From an uncultured Oscillospiraceae bacterium (GTDB lineage Bacteria > Bacillota > Clostridia > Oscillospirales > Oscillospiraceae), in the NCBI GenBank assembly GCA_910584285.1, contig CAJTYK010000003.1, positions 1 to 64,000 on the forward strand: 64,000 nucleotides of DNA. The letters are read 5' to 3'. Of this stretch, positions 33,623 to 43,164 are shown piece after piece. The first letter of the stretch is position 1, and every line of letters begins with the position of its first letter. Made by a program: the position numbers and the translations under genes. The notes under the pieces are model-generated. The model saw only the letters and a list, made by a program, of their open reading frames with translations, searched no databases and was not told the origin of the DNA.

Positions 33623-33719
33623 GCTTTTTTTGTCGAACGGCAGCCCCAATTCGGCGGGCCGTATCGGCAGCGCCTTTTGGGCAAATTATCCTCCCCGCTT
33701 AAAAAAATGTAAAATATGC

Positions 33720-33770
33720 TTGACACAGAATGTAAAGCGTGCTATGCTCCAATCGTAAAGTGAACTTTAC
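33720..33770 (+). promoter_or_regulatory. Promoter and operator of the Xre operon
   Basis: TTGACA and TATGCT are 17 bases apart. GTAAAGTGAACTTTAC (33755-33770) is a perfect dyad near +1, and half-sites TGTAAA recur at 33699 and 33731, suggesting autoregulation by the Xre protein. Confidence 0.75.
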
Positions 33771-33797
33771 ATTACTTCCACCAAGGAGGAATTCATC

Positions 33798-34037
33798 ATG
33801 GCGCACACAACCTGCGCCGTCAGGAGGGATGACATGGAAAACCGCATCGCCGCCCTGCGGAAGGAGCGGCGGATCTCCCAGGCGGAGCTGGCCGAGGCGG
33901 TGGCCGTCACCCGGCAGACCATCATCTCGTTGGAGAGCGGACGGTATAACGCCTCCCTCCTGCTGGCCCACAAGATCGCGAACTACTTTGACACCACCAT
34001 TGAGGACATTTTTTTGTTTGAGGAGGAAGAATCATGA
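33798..34037 (+). CDS. Xre-family helix-turn-helix regulator
   Basis: A 79-residue Cro/C1-type repressor. The DNA-binding core is RIAALRKERRISQAELAEAV followed by VTRQTIISLESGRYNASLLLAHKIA, then FDTTIEDIF, the compact pattern of YgzD/YozG-like regulators. Two starts have good ribosome sites: the ATG used here after AAGGAGG, and an internal ATG 12 codons later after AGGAGG, which gives the usual 67-residue length. Both forms may be made. It overlaps the next small membrane gene by four bases, and such regulators commonly control the membrane proteins they are coupled to. Confidence 0.9.
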   Translation: MAHTTCAVRRDDMENRIAALRKERRISQAELAEAVAVTRQTIISLESGRYNASLLLAHKIANYFDTTIEDIFLFEEEES

Positions 34038-34276
34038 AGCGCAACTGTAACTTCAACATGAACCCCGCCTTTGCCATCGGCGTCGCCCTGCTGTGGTCAG
34101 GCGTCTTTATCCGCAACGTGCTGGAGCTGGACGGTCCCGCGGCTACCGCCGCTCACTTCCTGTGCGGTGCCGGGATCGGGCTGATTTTTGTCGGCCTGCT
34201 GTACGGCTCCCCCAAGACCCGGCCCCTGTTCGACAAATTCCACGCCTTCAAGCTGCGGCTGCTGGGCCGGGACTGA
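34034..34276 (+). CDS. Small two-segment membrane protein, 80 aa
   Basis: An unrecognised protein with two membrane segments (about 12-29 and 39-58) and a basic C-terminal tail (KLRLLGRD). Its ATG overlaps the stop of the regulator gene (ATGA), so it depends on coupled translation. The gene order regulator, small membrane protein, DUF2178-like membrane protein is a recurrent Firmicutes arrangement of unknown function. Confidence 0.75.
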   Translation: MKRNCNFNMNPAFAIGVALLWSGVFIRNVLELDGPAATAAHFLCGAGIGLIFVGLLYGSPKTRPLFDKFHAFKLRLLGRD

Positions 34277-34288
34277 GGAGGAACCCCC

Positions 34289-34750
34289 ATGCTGATGCAC
34301 ATCTTTGACACGTCCGACTTCGAGCGCTCCCTGCGCCGTCGCCGTCTGACGGCCTTCGGGCTGCTGGCGGTGGGGATCACCGGCATCCTGTGCTATATCT
34401 TTCTCATCCACGACAGCGATGTGCTGTCCGACTATGCCCGGGGCTTCTACCTGGGTGGGGCCAGCGGCATCTCCATCGGGGCGGTGTTCCTGCTGATCCG
34501 GGTGACCTACCTGCTGTCCAATCCGGAGGCCCGGAAAAAGGCAAAAATTCAGGAGCAGGACGAGCGGGAAAAGGCCATCATCAACCAGGCCTTCCAGTTT
34601 GCCGGGATGTTCACCTTCTTCGCCGCCGCAGCTTCCCTGTTCGTGCTGGTGGCGGTGAGCCAGGCGGCGGCCATGGCAGTGTTGGGCGTGCTCGTGGTGT
34701 ACGCCGTGGTGTGGCTCCTGGCCAATCTCTATCTGTCCAAAACGCTGTGA
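34289..34750 (+). CDS. DUF2178-like four-segment membrane protein
   Basis: A 153-residue protein with four membrane segments in two pairs, separated by a charged cytoplasmic loop (NPEARKKAKIQEQDEREKAI). The QDERE...I motif in that loop is typical of DUF2178/DUF3796-type proteins found beside Xre regulators. Function is unknown. AGGAGG lies ahead of the ATG. Its stop overlaps the GTG start of the pseudouridine synthase gene, tying the membrane operon to an RNA-modification gene, probably by chance of gene order. Confidence 0.78.
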   Translation: MLMHIFDTSDFERSLRRRRLTAFGLLAVGITGILCYIFLIHDSDVLSDYARGFYLGGASGISIGAVFLLIRVTYLLSNPEARKKAKIQEQDEREKAIINQAFQFAGMFTFFAAAASLFVLVAVSQAAAMAVLGVLVVYAVVWLLANLYLSKTL

Positions 34751-35781
34751 GCGCCCGCTATCTCACCCTGACCATCACCCCGAATCTGGCGGGGCTGGAG
34801 GTAAACACCCTCCTGCGCCGCACCCTGGGCCTGTCGGGGACGGTGCTGCGCCGGGTGAAGTGGCTGGAGGACGGCATCACCCTGGACGGGGTGCGGGTGA
34901 ACGTCCGCGTCCGGGCGCGTGAGGGGCAGACGCTGGCGGTTCGCTTAACCGACCCCATCCCCCCCGCCGAACCAGTTCCCTCGTCGGGGCAAAGTCCGCT
35001 CCAGGGGGAACGCCCTTCGGGCATTCCCCCCTGCGCTCCCTTGCCCCTCCTCTCCCCACCGGATCCGCTTCGCTGGGATCCGGCGGGGCCCCCGAGGGTG
35101 GTCCCGGCGGAGGGTCCGCTGGATATCGTCTATGAGGACGCCGACGTCGTGGTGCTGAACAAGGCCCCCGGGGTGCTGGTGCACCCCAGCCACGGCCACT
35201 TTGACGATACGCTGGGTAATTTTTTGATGTATCATTACAAGCAGGCTGGGGACGAGTCCGGCTTCCACCCCGTCCACCGGCTGGACAAGGGCACCTCCGG
35301 CCTGCTGGTGGTAGCCAAGCACCCCCACGCCCAGGAGCGGCTGAAAAACCAGCTCCACACCGGGGACTTCCGGCGGGTATACCTGGCAGTGTGCGACGGC
35401 GCGCCGCCCCAGGTTGCCGGTGTGGTAGACGCCCCCATCGGGCGGGTGGACGGCTCCCTCACCCGGCGGGCGGTGCGCCCGGACGGACAGCCCGCCCGCA
35501 CCCATTATAAGGTGGTGCGCTCCTGCGGCCCCCGGACGCTGGTGGAGCTGGAGCTGGAGACGGGCCGCACCCACCAGATCCGGGTGCACATGGCACATCT
35601 CGGCTGCCCCCTCACCGGGGACTTCCTGTACGGGACGGAAAACCGGGCCCTCATTGACCGCCCCGCCCTCCACTCAGCCCAGCTGGAGCTGGCCCACCCC
35701 ATCACCGGGGAGCGACTGCGCTTTACCGTCCCCCTGCCCGCCGACCTGGCGGCGTTAATTTCGGAGGAGAATATTGGATGA
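34747..35781 (+). CDS. RluA-family pseudouridine synthase
   Basis: A 344-residue enzyme that converts uridine to pseudouridine in RNA. The N terminus (about 1-60) is an S4-like RNA-binding domain (GLEVNTLLRRTLGLSG, DGVRVNVR). The catalytic domain (about 120-344) has HRLDKGTSGLLVVAKH with the catalytic Asp, and TGRTHQIRVHMAHLGCPL. The start is a GTG overlapping the previous stop (GTGA), without its own ribosome site. Between the domains sits a Pro/Ser/Gly-rich segment of about 45 residues encoded by two perfect DNA palindromes, probably an inserted repeat tolerated in a linker. Confidence 0.9.
   Translation: MSARYLTLTITPNLAGLEVNTLLRRTLGLSGTVLRRVKWLEDGITLDGVRVNVRVRAREGQTLAVRLTDPIPPAEPVPSSGQSPLQGERPSGIPPCAPLPLLSPPDPLRWDPAGPPRVVPAEGPLDIVYEDADVVVLNKAPGVLVHPSHGHFDDTLGNFLMYHYKQAGDESGFHPVHRLDKGTSGLLVVAKHPHAQERLKNQLHTGDFRRVYLAVCDGAPPQVAGVVDAPIGRVDGSLTRRAVRPDGQPARTHYKVVRSCGPRTLVELELETGRTHQIRVHMAHLGCPLTGDFLYGTENRALIDRPALHSAQLELAHPITGERLRFTVPLPADLAALISEENIG
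35004..35083. repeat. Paired palindromes inside the pseudouridine synthase gene
   Basis: GGGGGAAcGCCC pairs with GGGCaTTCCCCC over TTC (35004-35030), and CCGGATCC pairs with GGATCCGG over a 9-nt loop (35059-35083). Both are translated in frame as a Pro-rich interdomain linker. Confidence 0.6.
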
Positions 35782-35956
35782 AAAAATACAAACGGTCAGT
35801 CTTGTCGTACTGGGCCTGTCGGTGATCCTGTGGACGGCGGGGCGGATTTTCTTCCCCCTGCCGGACTGGGCGGTGCGGGCCAACGGCGTCGTCATGATGG
35901 CGGCAATGGCCCTGCTGGTGTTTTCCAGCGTCCGGCTCAGCATTAAGAATCCTTGA
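35774..35956 (+). CDS. Small two-segment membrane protein, 60 aa
   Basis: An unrecognised protein with two membrane segments (about 8-25 and 33-54) and a short basic end. The start is a TTG four bases after AGGAG, overlapping the pseudouridine synthase gene by eight bases. The ATG two bases later is in a different frame and gives nothing long. It probably depends on the upstream transcript. No function can be suggested. Confidence 0.55.
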   Translation: MDEKIQTVSLVVLGLSVILWTAGRIFFPLPDWAVRANGVVMMAAMALLVFSSVRLSIKNP

Positions 35957-35973
35957 AGAAAGGCGGAGCCCTG

Positions 35974-36002
35974 TTGACAGCGCCCCGCCGCGCGCCTATC
36001 AT
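35974..36002 (+). promoter_or_regulatory. Promoter of the DUF6440 gene
   Basis: TTGACA and TATCAT with 17-base spacing. Confidence 0.8.
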
Positions 36003-36036
36003 AAGTTCCACCACAACGGAGAAAGGAAGGATCCCC

Positions 36037-36219
36037 ATGGCAAAAAACGACCGCTTTCAAGTCATCCAGACGGAGGGCAACGGCCTGACCGCCCCCCAGC
36101 GCATCATACTGCTGGACACCGCCACCGGCGTACAGTACCTGTTTGCCTCGTCCGGCAACGCGGGCGGGCTGTGCCCCCTGGTCGACCGGGACGGCAAGCC
36201 CATGACCTGGGACACGTAA
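36037..36219 (+). CDS. DUF6440 family protein, 60 aa
   Basis: A small soluble protein of the DUF6440 type. The body RFQVIQTEGNG, then ILLDTATGVQYLF, SSGNAGGLCPLVDRDGKP follows the family pattern closely. Function is unknown. GAAAGGAAGG precedes the ATG. The gene has its own promoter and terminator and so is monocistronic. Confidence 0.85.
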   Translation: MAKNDRFQVIQTEGNGLTAPQRIILLDTATGVQYLFASSGNAGGLCPLVDRDGKPMTWDT

Positions 36220-36223
36220 AGGG

Positions 36224-36262
36224 AAAAACCTTTCCCCTTCCACGGAGGGGGAAAGGTTTTTT
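36224..36262 (+). terminator. Terminator of the DUF6440 gene
   Basis: AAAAACCTTTCCCC pairs with GGGGAAAGGTTTTT around a 9- to 10-nt loop, ending in a T run. Confidence 0.88.
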
Positions 36263-36271
36263 CATCCCACC

Positions 36272-36297
36272 TGTGACATCCCCTGCCAAACCGCGTC
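36272..36297 (+). promoter_or_regulatory. Possible ECF-type promoter of the sigma factor gene
   Basis: TGTGACA and CGTC lie 15 bases apart, followed by TTTATGGGTGAAGG. No SigA boxes are present, and ECF promoters often end in a CGTC-type -10, so autoregulation is proposed. Confidence 0.4.
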
Positions 36298-36333
36298 TTT
36301 ATGGGTGAAGGGCCTTTCTTAGGAGTTGATACC

Positions 36334-36894
36334 ATGGACGACAACGAGATCATCGCGCGGTTCCTCGCCCGGGACGAGGACGCCATCCAGGCCGCCCAGC
36401 GGCAGTACGGCGCCTACTGCGCCGCCATCGCCAACGGCATTCTGGACGACCCCGGCGCGGCGGAGGAGTGCGTCAACGACACCTGGCTGAAATGCTGGCA
36501 GTCCATCCCACCCCAGCACCCCCGGTCGCTGAAGGGCTTCGCGGGGCGGATCGTCCGCAACCTGGCGCTGTCCGTCCGGCGGGCAGATGCCGCCCAGAAG
36601 CGGGGCGGCGGGCAGGTGCAGCTGGCTTTGGACGAGCTCAGCGAGGTGGTGTCCGGCAGCGAGACCCCGGAGGGTGCCCTGGATCGGCAGGCGTTCCGGG
36701 CGGCGCTGGACAGTTTCCTGGCAGGGCTTCCCAAGGATCGCCGTGATCTGTTCCTGCGCCGGTACTGGTATCTGGACAGCGTGGAGCAGCTGGCCAAACG
36801 GTTCCACATGAGCAAAACCCAGGTGACCACCACGCTCCACCGGCTGCGGGGGAAGCTCCGCGCCCATCTTGAACAGGAGGGATTTGAAGTATGA
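36334..36894 (+). CDS. ECF-type RNA polymerase sigma factor
   Basis: A 186-residue sigma-70 family factor with only regions 2 and 4. Region 2 shows DDPGAAEECVNDTWLKCWQSI and LKGFAGRIVRNLA; region 4 has DRRDLFLRRYWYLDS followed by VEQLAKRFHMSKTQVTTTLHRLRGKL, a full helix-turn-helix. TAGGAG is eight bases before the ATG. The gene overlaps the next by four bases; the product of that gene is membrane-anchored and likely the anti-sigma factor. The signal is unknown. Confidence 0.9.
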   Translation: MDDNEIIARFLARDEDAIQAAQRQYGAYCAAIANGILDDPGAAEECVNDTWLKCWQSIPPQHPRSLKGFAGRIVRNLALSVRRADAAQKRGGGQVQLALDELSEVVSGSETPEGALDRQAFRAALDSFLAGLPKDRRDLFLRRYWYLDSVEQLAKRFHMSKTQVTTTLHRLRGKLRAHLEQEGFEV

Positions 36895-37901
36895 AAAGCC
36901 ACGAGCTTTTGGATCTGCTGGGCGAGGTAAACGAGGACTATGTGCTGGAGGCGGGGAACAACGTGGTAAAGCCCCGTTTTCGCTGGAAAACCCTGGCGGC
37001 CTGCGCCGCCTGCGCGGCCCTGGTGCTGGGGGCCTACCCCGTGTACAGGGCGGTCAACCCGCCGCTCCACGAGTATACGGTGCTGGAGGGCGGCGGCGTG
37101 ACTACGTTGGACAACGCGAAAGCCCCGGCGGGCGGGGAATCCGACCCCAGCGCCATTCCCGGCGGGGCCTATGTAGGCGATGATAAGGGCTTGGACATTG
37201 ACGGCGAATCCTATTATGTCCCCGGCCTGGACGCCCCCGTCCAGGAGAAGGCCGCGGCCCAATATGATGCGCTGATGAAAAACGGCGGCATCAACCCGGC
37301 GGCGCCCAACCCGGACTGGTACGGCGGAGCCTGGATCGACAACAGCTATTACCCGGAGGCCAAGCTGGCAGTGGCCATCGTGGAGGGGTTCCGCACCCCG
37401 GATCTGGAGGCCCAGATCGAGGAATGGTGCGGCGGCGAGTACGAAATCGTCTTTGCGGACGTGAAATATTCCCTGGACCATTTGTATGCCCTCCAGGACC
37501 CGGCAGTGGATGCCGTGGTCGGCAGCGACGGCGTGGGTTCCTGCGGCATCGGTGTGGACGTGATGCACAACTGTCTGGGGGTGGACATTTACGGCGATTT
37601 CGTTCCCGACGAGGTGCTGGCCGCTTTGGCCACCCTTGATCCCGACGGCGACGCCATCCGGGTGCGGCTGTTCACCGGCAAGCTGGACACCTTGACAGAC
37701 GACATGGTGAAAGGCCCCGCCCCCGTTGACCCAGAGGCCCGGGCCACTCCCGCCGTCACCAAGGACGGCGAGCCGGTCTACCACGGTGAGGACGCGCCCA
37801 TTGCCGGCGGCGCCACCCAGTCCCAGAACGGGGCGCAAACAAGCGGTGAACCGGAGGAGGGCAAGCTGGCCCATTATGACCTGCTCCCCCTGGACGAGTA
37901 A
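36891..37901 (+). CDS. Membrane-anchored protein coupled to the ECF sigma factor (putative anti-sigma)
   Basis: A 336-residue protein with a short cytoplasmic N terminus (HELLDLLGEVNEDYVLEA), one membrane segment (about 30-50: TLAACAACAALVLGAYP) and a large outer domain I do not recognise, ending in a Gly/Ser/Gln-rich acidic tail. The outer domain contains a stretch around EYEIVFADVKYSLDHLYALQ with a following GSDGVGSCGIGVDV motif. An N-terminal segment short enough to clasp a sigma factor, plus ATGA coupling to the sigma gene, support an anti-sigma role, though no zinc or ASD motif is visible. Confidence 0.75.
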   Translation: MKSHELLDLLGEVNEDYVLEAGNNVVKPRFRWKTLAACAACAALVLGAYPVYRAVNPPLHEYTVLEGGGVTTLDNAKAPAGGESDPSAIPGGAYVGDDKGLDIDGESYYVPGLDAPVQEKAAAQYDALMKNGGINPAAPNPDWYGGAWIDNSYYPEAKLAVAIVEGFRTPDLEAQIEEWCGGEYEIVFADVKYSLDHLYALQDPAVDAVVGSDGVGSCGIGVDVMHNCLGVDIYGDFVPDEVLAALATLDPDGDAIRVRLFTGKLDTLTDDMVKGPAPVDPEARATPAVTKDGEPVYHGEDAPIAGGATQSQNGAQTSGEPEEGKLAHYDLLPLDE

Positions 37902-37939
37902 ATTTTGCTTCCCTTTTGGGGCAAAAGCGGTTATAATAC

Positions 37940-37978
37940 GGACAGCCGGAGGCTATGATCCGGCTGTCCCTATTTTTT
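37940..37978 (+). terminator. Terminator of the sigma operon
   Basis: GGACAGCCGG pairs perfectly with CCGGCTGTCC over a 10-nt loop and ends in CTATTTTTT. A TATAAT (37932-37937) just before it lacks a good -35, so how the next gene is expressed is unclear. Confidence 0.8.
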
Positions 37979-37995
37979 ACCCCGAGGTGACCAAT

Positions 37996-38589
37996 ATGGC
38001 CCATGACAATATGCACCGCCCCACCATGAAGATCTCCTACAACGCCCCGGTGGCCCTCACCTTCGCCCTGATCTCCCTGCTGGCACTGGTGGCCAACCAC
38101 TTTACCAACGGCTGGGTGAACGCCAATTTGTGCTCCGTCTACCGCTGCTCCCTGCTGGCCGACCCCCTGGGCTTCTTCCGCTTCTTTGGCCACGTGCTGG
38201 GCCACAGCGGCTACGCCCATTACATCGGCAACATGGTGCTCATTCTGGTGCTGGGCCCCAACCTGGAGGATCGGTTCGGCAGCTGGAACGTGCTGTGGGC
38301 CATCCTGTTCACCGCCCTGGTGTCCGGGCTGGTGCAGTTCATCTTCTTCCCCGGCACCGCCCTGCTGGGCGCGTCTGGCATCGTGTTCATGATGATCCTG
38401 CTGTCCTCCTTCGGCGGGGTGAAGAACGGCACCATCCCCACCACCCTGATTTTGGTGGCCATCTTCTATCTGGGCGGCGAGCTGTGGGACGCCATCTTCG
38501 TCCGGGACAACATCTCCCAGCTCACCCACATCATCGGGGGGCTGTGCGGCACGATTTTGGGCTTCATTCTGTCGTCGGGCAGGAGATAA
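37996..38589 (+). CDS. Rhomboid-family intramembrane protein
   Basis: A 197-residue membrane protein with six predicted segments. The rhomboid serine protease signature is present: GASGIV with the nucleophile Ser (GxSx), the catalytic His in LTHIIGGLCG of the last segment, and the oxyanion-side motif HVLGHSGYAHYIGNM. It should therefore be an active site-specific intramembrane protease with unknown substrates. GAGGTG precedes the ATG. It lies directly behind the terminator of the sigma operon, and cleavage of an anti-sigma factor by such a protease would be attractive but is only a guess. Confidence 0.9.
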   Translation: MAHDNMHRPTMKISYNAPVALTFALISLLALVANHFTNGWVNANLCSVYRCSLLADPLGFFRFFGHVLGHSGYAHYIGNMVLILVLGPNLEDRFGSWNVLWAILFTALVSGLVQFIFFPGTALLGASGIVFMMILLSSFGGVKNGTIPTTLILVAIFYLGGELWDAIFVRDNISQLTHIIGGLCGTILGFILSSGRR

Positions 38590-38593
38590 AAAC

Positions 38594-38632
38594 GGCGTCT
38601 CCATCCAAACCGGATGGGGACGCCGCCTTTTT
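38594..38632. terminator. Terminator between convergent rhomboid and malic enzyme genes
   Basis: GGCGTC and TCCATCC pair with GGATGGG and GACGCC over AAACC; TTTTT follows. Confidence 0.85.
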
Positions 38633-38637
38633 ACGGC

Positions 38638-39816
38638 TCAAGCTCGGGCCGTGCCCGTCTCCCGGGCCGCTTCCGCCACCGCCCTTGCCACGGCGGGGCA
38701 CACCCGCTGGTCGAAGGCAGCGGGGATGATATAGTCTGGGGAGAGCTCATCCGGCCCCACCAGCCCCGCCAGGGCCCGGGCGGCAGCCAGCTTCATCGCC
38801 TCGTTGATCTCCGAGGCCCGCACGTCGAAGGCCCCCCGGAACACCCCGGGGAAGGCCAGCACGTTGTTGATCTGGTTAGGAAAGTCGCTGCGGCCGGTGC
38901 CCACCACCGCTGCCCCCGCCTCCTTCGCCAGATCGGGCAGGATCTCCGGCGTGGGGTTTGCCATGGGGAACAGGATGGGATCCGGCGCCATGGAGCGCAC
39001 CATCTCCGGGGTGACGATCCCTGGGGCAGACACGCCGATGAATACGTCCGCGCCAGCCATGGCCGCCGCCAGCCCGCCCTCCCGGAGCTCCGGCCTTGTC
39101 AGGTCGGCCAGCTCCGCCAGGGCGGGATCCCCCGCCAGATCGGGCCGCCCGGGGTACACAATGCCCCGGATGTCGCACAGGACGGCGTGCCGCAGCCCCA
39201 TGGAGCGCAGCAGCTTATAGATGGCCGTCCCCGCGGCCCCCGCCCCGGACAGGACGAGCCTGATCTCCTCCAGCCGTTTGCCCACGAGCTTCAACGCGTT
39301 GGTCAGTGCCGCCGCCACGATGATGGCGGTGCCGTGTTGGTCGTCGTGGAAGATGGGGATGTCGCACCGCTCCTTCAGCCTGCGCTCGATCTCAAAGCAC
39401 CGGGGAGCGGAGATGTCCTCCAGGTTCACCCCGCCAAAGGAGCCCGCCAGCAGGGCCACCGTGTTCACGATCTCATCCACGTCCTTGGAGCGGACGCAAA
39501 GGGGCACCGCGTTCACCCCGCCGAATGCCTTGAACAGCACGCACTTGCCCTCCATCACCGGCATACCCGCCTCCGGGCCGATATCGCCTAAGCCCAGCAC
39601 GGCGGTGCCGTCGGTCACCACCGCCACCGTGTTCCACCGACCCGTCAGCTCATAGCTCTTGTCGATGTCCCGTTGGATTTCCAGGCAGGGCGCGGCCACC
39701 CCGGGGGTGTAGGCCAGGGACAGGGACTGCCGATCCTTGACCTCCATCTTGGGCACGGTGTCCAGCTTGCCTCGCCACTCATAGTGCAGCCGCAGGGCTT
39801 CCGCAGCATAGTCCAT
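38638..39816 (-). CDS. Malic enzyme (NAD(P)-dependent malate dehydrogenase, decarboxylating)
   Basis: A 392-residue short-form malic enzyme that converts malate to pyruvate and CO2. SLAYTPGVAAPC holds the catalytic Tyr, and MEGKCVLFKAFGGV the catalytic Lys. The metal-binding motif FHDDQHGTA is present, as are the Rossmann turn LSGAGAAGTAI and the late ANPTPEI and GRSDFPNQINNVL segments. Length is typical of the bacterial short family without the phosphotransacetylase domain. AGGAG precedes the ATG. Cofactor preference cannot be read with confidence. It lies just downstream of the debranching-enzyme gene and may share its transcript. Confidence 0.93.
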   Translation of the reverse strand: MDYAAEALRLHYEWRGKLDTVPKMEVKDRQSLSLAYTPGVAAPCLEIQRDIDKSYELTGRWNTVAVVTDGTAVLGLGDIGPEAGMPVMEGKCVLFKAFGGVNAVPLCVRSKDVDEIVNTVALLAGSFGGVNLEDISAPRCFEIERRLKERCDIPIFHDDQHGTAIIVAAALTNALKLVGKRLEEIRLVLSGAGAAGTAIYKLLRSMGLRHAVLCDIRGIVYPGRPDLAGDPALAELADLTRPELREGGLAAAMAGADVFIGVSAPGIVTPEMVRSMAPDPILFPMANPTPEILPDLAKEAGAAVVGTGRSDFPNQINNVLAFPGVFRGAFDVRASEINEAMKLAAARALAGLVGPDELSPDYIIPAAFDQRVCPAVARAVAEAARETGTARA

Positions 39817-39832
39817 TGTGTGCTCCTCCCGT

Positions 39833-41941
<2,109 letters not shown>

Positions 41942-41954
41942 GGGTCGTCCCCCC

Positions 41955-42464
41955 TTATCCGCGCAGCCAGGTCACCCGGTCGGGCTCATAGAAGCCCCGG
42001 GCCGGGGGATCCTCGTCGGGCACACCCACGGCGATAAGGGCCACCGGCACAGACTGGGTGCCCAGCAGTTCCTGGAGCTTGGAAATACGGGGGCTGGGCC
42101 AGCAGCCGCACCAGCAAGTGCCATACCCCAGCGCCGCCGCCTGGAGCAGCAGGTTCTCCACCGCCGCCCCGCAGTCCAGCGGCCAGTAGCCCGCCACCTT
42201 GCCCGCCTGGGCCTCCGGCCGGCCGCACACCACGATGGCCAGCGAAGCGGTGTCCAGCATGGAGGCGAAGGGGTGGGCATAGCGCAGCTTGGCCTTCAGC
42301 CCCTGATCCTCCACCACGAAGAACTCCCAGGGCCGGGTATTCCGGGCGCTGGGGGCCATCATAGCCGCCTCCAGCATGAGCTTCACGTCCTCCTCGGGCA
42401 CCGGGGCCCCGGGCTTGTACTTGCGGATACTCCGCCGCGCGCGGATGGTCTGGGTGCAGTCCAT
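41955..42464 (-). CDS. Nitroreductase-family flavoprotein
   Basis: A 169-residue FMN-dependent oxidoreductase of the nitroreductase family. The FMN phosphate motif RSIRKYKPG near the start, MMAPSARNTRPWEF, and the helix AAVENLLLQAAALGYGTCWCG are standard. The C-terminal GVPDEDPPARGFYEP matches the minimal, single-domain subgroup. AAAGGAGG precedes the ATG. The physiological substrate is unknown. First gene of a possible three-gene unit with glgX and the malic enzyme gene. Confidence 0.9.
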   Translation of the reverse strand: MDCTQTIRARRSIRKYKPGAPVPEEDVKLMLEAAMMAPSARNTRPWEFFVVEDQGLKAKLRYAHPFASMLDTASLAIVVCGRPEAQAGKVAGYWPLDCGAAVENLLLQAAALGYGTCWCGCWPSPRISKLQELLGTQSVPVALIAVGVPDEDPPARGFYEPDRVTWLRG

Positions 42465-42486
42465 GGGTAAGCCTCCTTTAAAGTTT

Positions 42487-42518
42487 AAAAGACCGGGCGG
42501 GCTTCCGCCCGCCCGGTC
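42487..42518 (-). terminator. Terminator of the P-loop protein gene
   Basis: A 12-bp stem (GACCGGGCGGGC) with a 4-nt loop; on the minus strand TTTTAAACTTT follows. Confidence 0.85.
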
Positions 42519-42537
42519 AGGGTTTGCTCCCGTGATC

Positions 42538-42948
42538 TCAGAAATATTTCTTCACGCCCTCGCTGGCCTTGGACGCGTCCTCGCTGATGGACACGGTGTA
42601 CTTGATGCCGCTTTTCTGGGAGAAGGCCTCCAGCCAGTCCAGGAAGGGCTCCACGTCCTCGTTGCCCACGGTGGGCACCAGCTTGTTCAGGCTCTCGATG
42701 AACACGTGGGTGATGTCGTAGTTGCTGGCGTACAGGCCGTATAGGAAGCCCCGCAGGGTGTCGTAGTTGGGGATATTGTAATCAGAGGTATCGACCAGCC
42801 GGATCGAGTAATGGATATCATAGTTCAGCTTAGAGTTGTGGGCGATGGCCACCACGTTGCCGTGCTCCGTATCCACCGCGGTATTGATGAGGTCGATCAT
42901 CTGCTTGGTTTTTCCGGTGCCCTTCTGGCCCATGATTACCTTGACCAT
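42538..42948 (-). CDS. Conserved small P-loop protein, 136 aa
   Basis: A compact NTP-binding protein with Walker A GQKGTGKT (about 7-14) at the very N terminus and a likely Walker B strand in YDITHVFIESL. It belongs to a set of short Firmicutes P-loop proteins sometimes labelled PilT-like, although it lacks the secretion-ATPase domains and the label is probably wrong. The C terminus ends ASEGVKKYF, a recurrent ending in the set. AAGGAG precedes the ATG. It is monocistronic with its own promoter and terminator. Function is unknown. Confidence 0.85.
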   Translation of the reverse strand: MVKVIMGQKGTGKTKQMIDLINTAVDTEHGNVVAIAHNSKLNYDIHYSIRLVDTSDYNIPNYDTLRGFLYGLYASNYDITHVFIESLNKLVPTVGNEDVEPFLDWLEAFSQKSGIKYTVSISEDASKASEGVKKYF

Positions 42949-43000
42949 TTTGGATCACTCCTTACTTGAGTATAGAGGGGAGTCCCTCTTTGATAGTTCC

Positions 43001-43029
43001 ATGTTACCATGATCCGGCGGAAATTTCAA
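43001..43029 (-). promoter_or_regulatory. Promoter of the P-loop protein gene
   Basis: On the minus strand TTGAAA and TAACAT are 17 bases apart. A TATACT closer to the gene lacks a -35. Confidence 0.55.
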
Positions 43030-43095
43030 TACAGGAAAACAAAGTTCATGGAAAATTCGGAAATCCCCGCCGGGAGGCGAACCCCGCGGCCAGGG

Positions 43096-43124
43096 TTGCA
43101 AGGCCGCGGCAAATAGAGTATACT
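43096..43124 (+). promoter_or_regulatory. Promoter of the asparaginase gene
   Basis: TTGCAA and TATACT with 17-base spacing. Confidence 0.8.
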
Positions 43125-43164
43125 TGTCCCGCACGCTTCAGCAGACAACACAGGAGGCGCTGAG

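Noticed and set aside
33239..33702. Arg/Pro/Ala-rich frames in the region upstream of RNase J
   Set aside because: No ribosome sites, biased composition, and they cross the strong hairpins; a structured RNA explains the region better.
37909..37937. Promoter for the rhomboid gene at TATAAT 37932
   Set aside because: The best -35 at 17 bases is TTCCCT, and a terminator stem starts three bases later, so it was not called.
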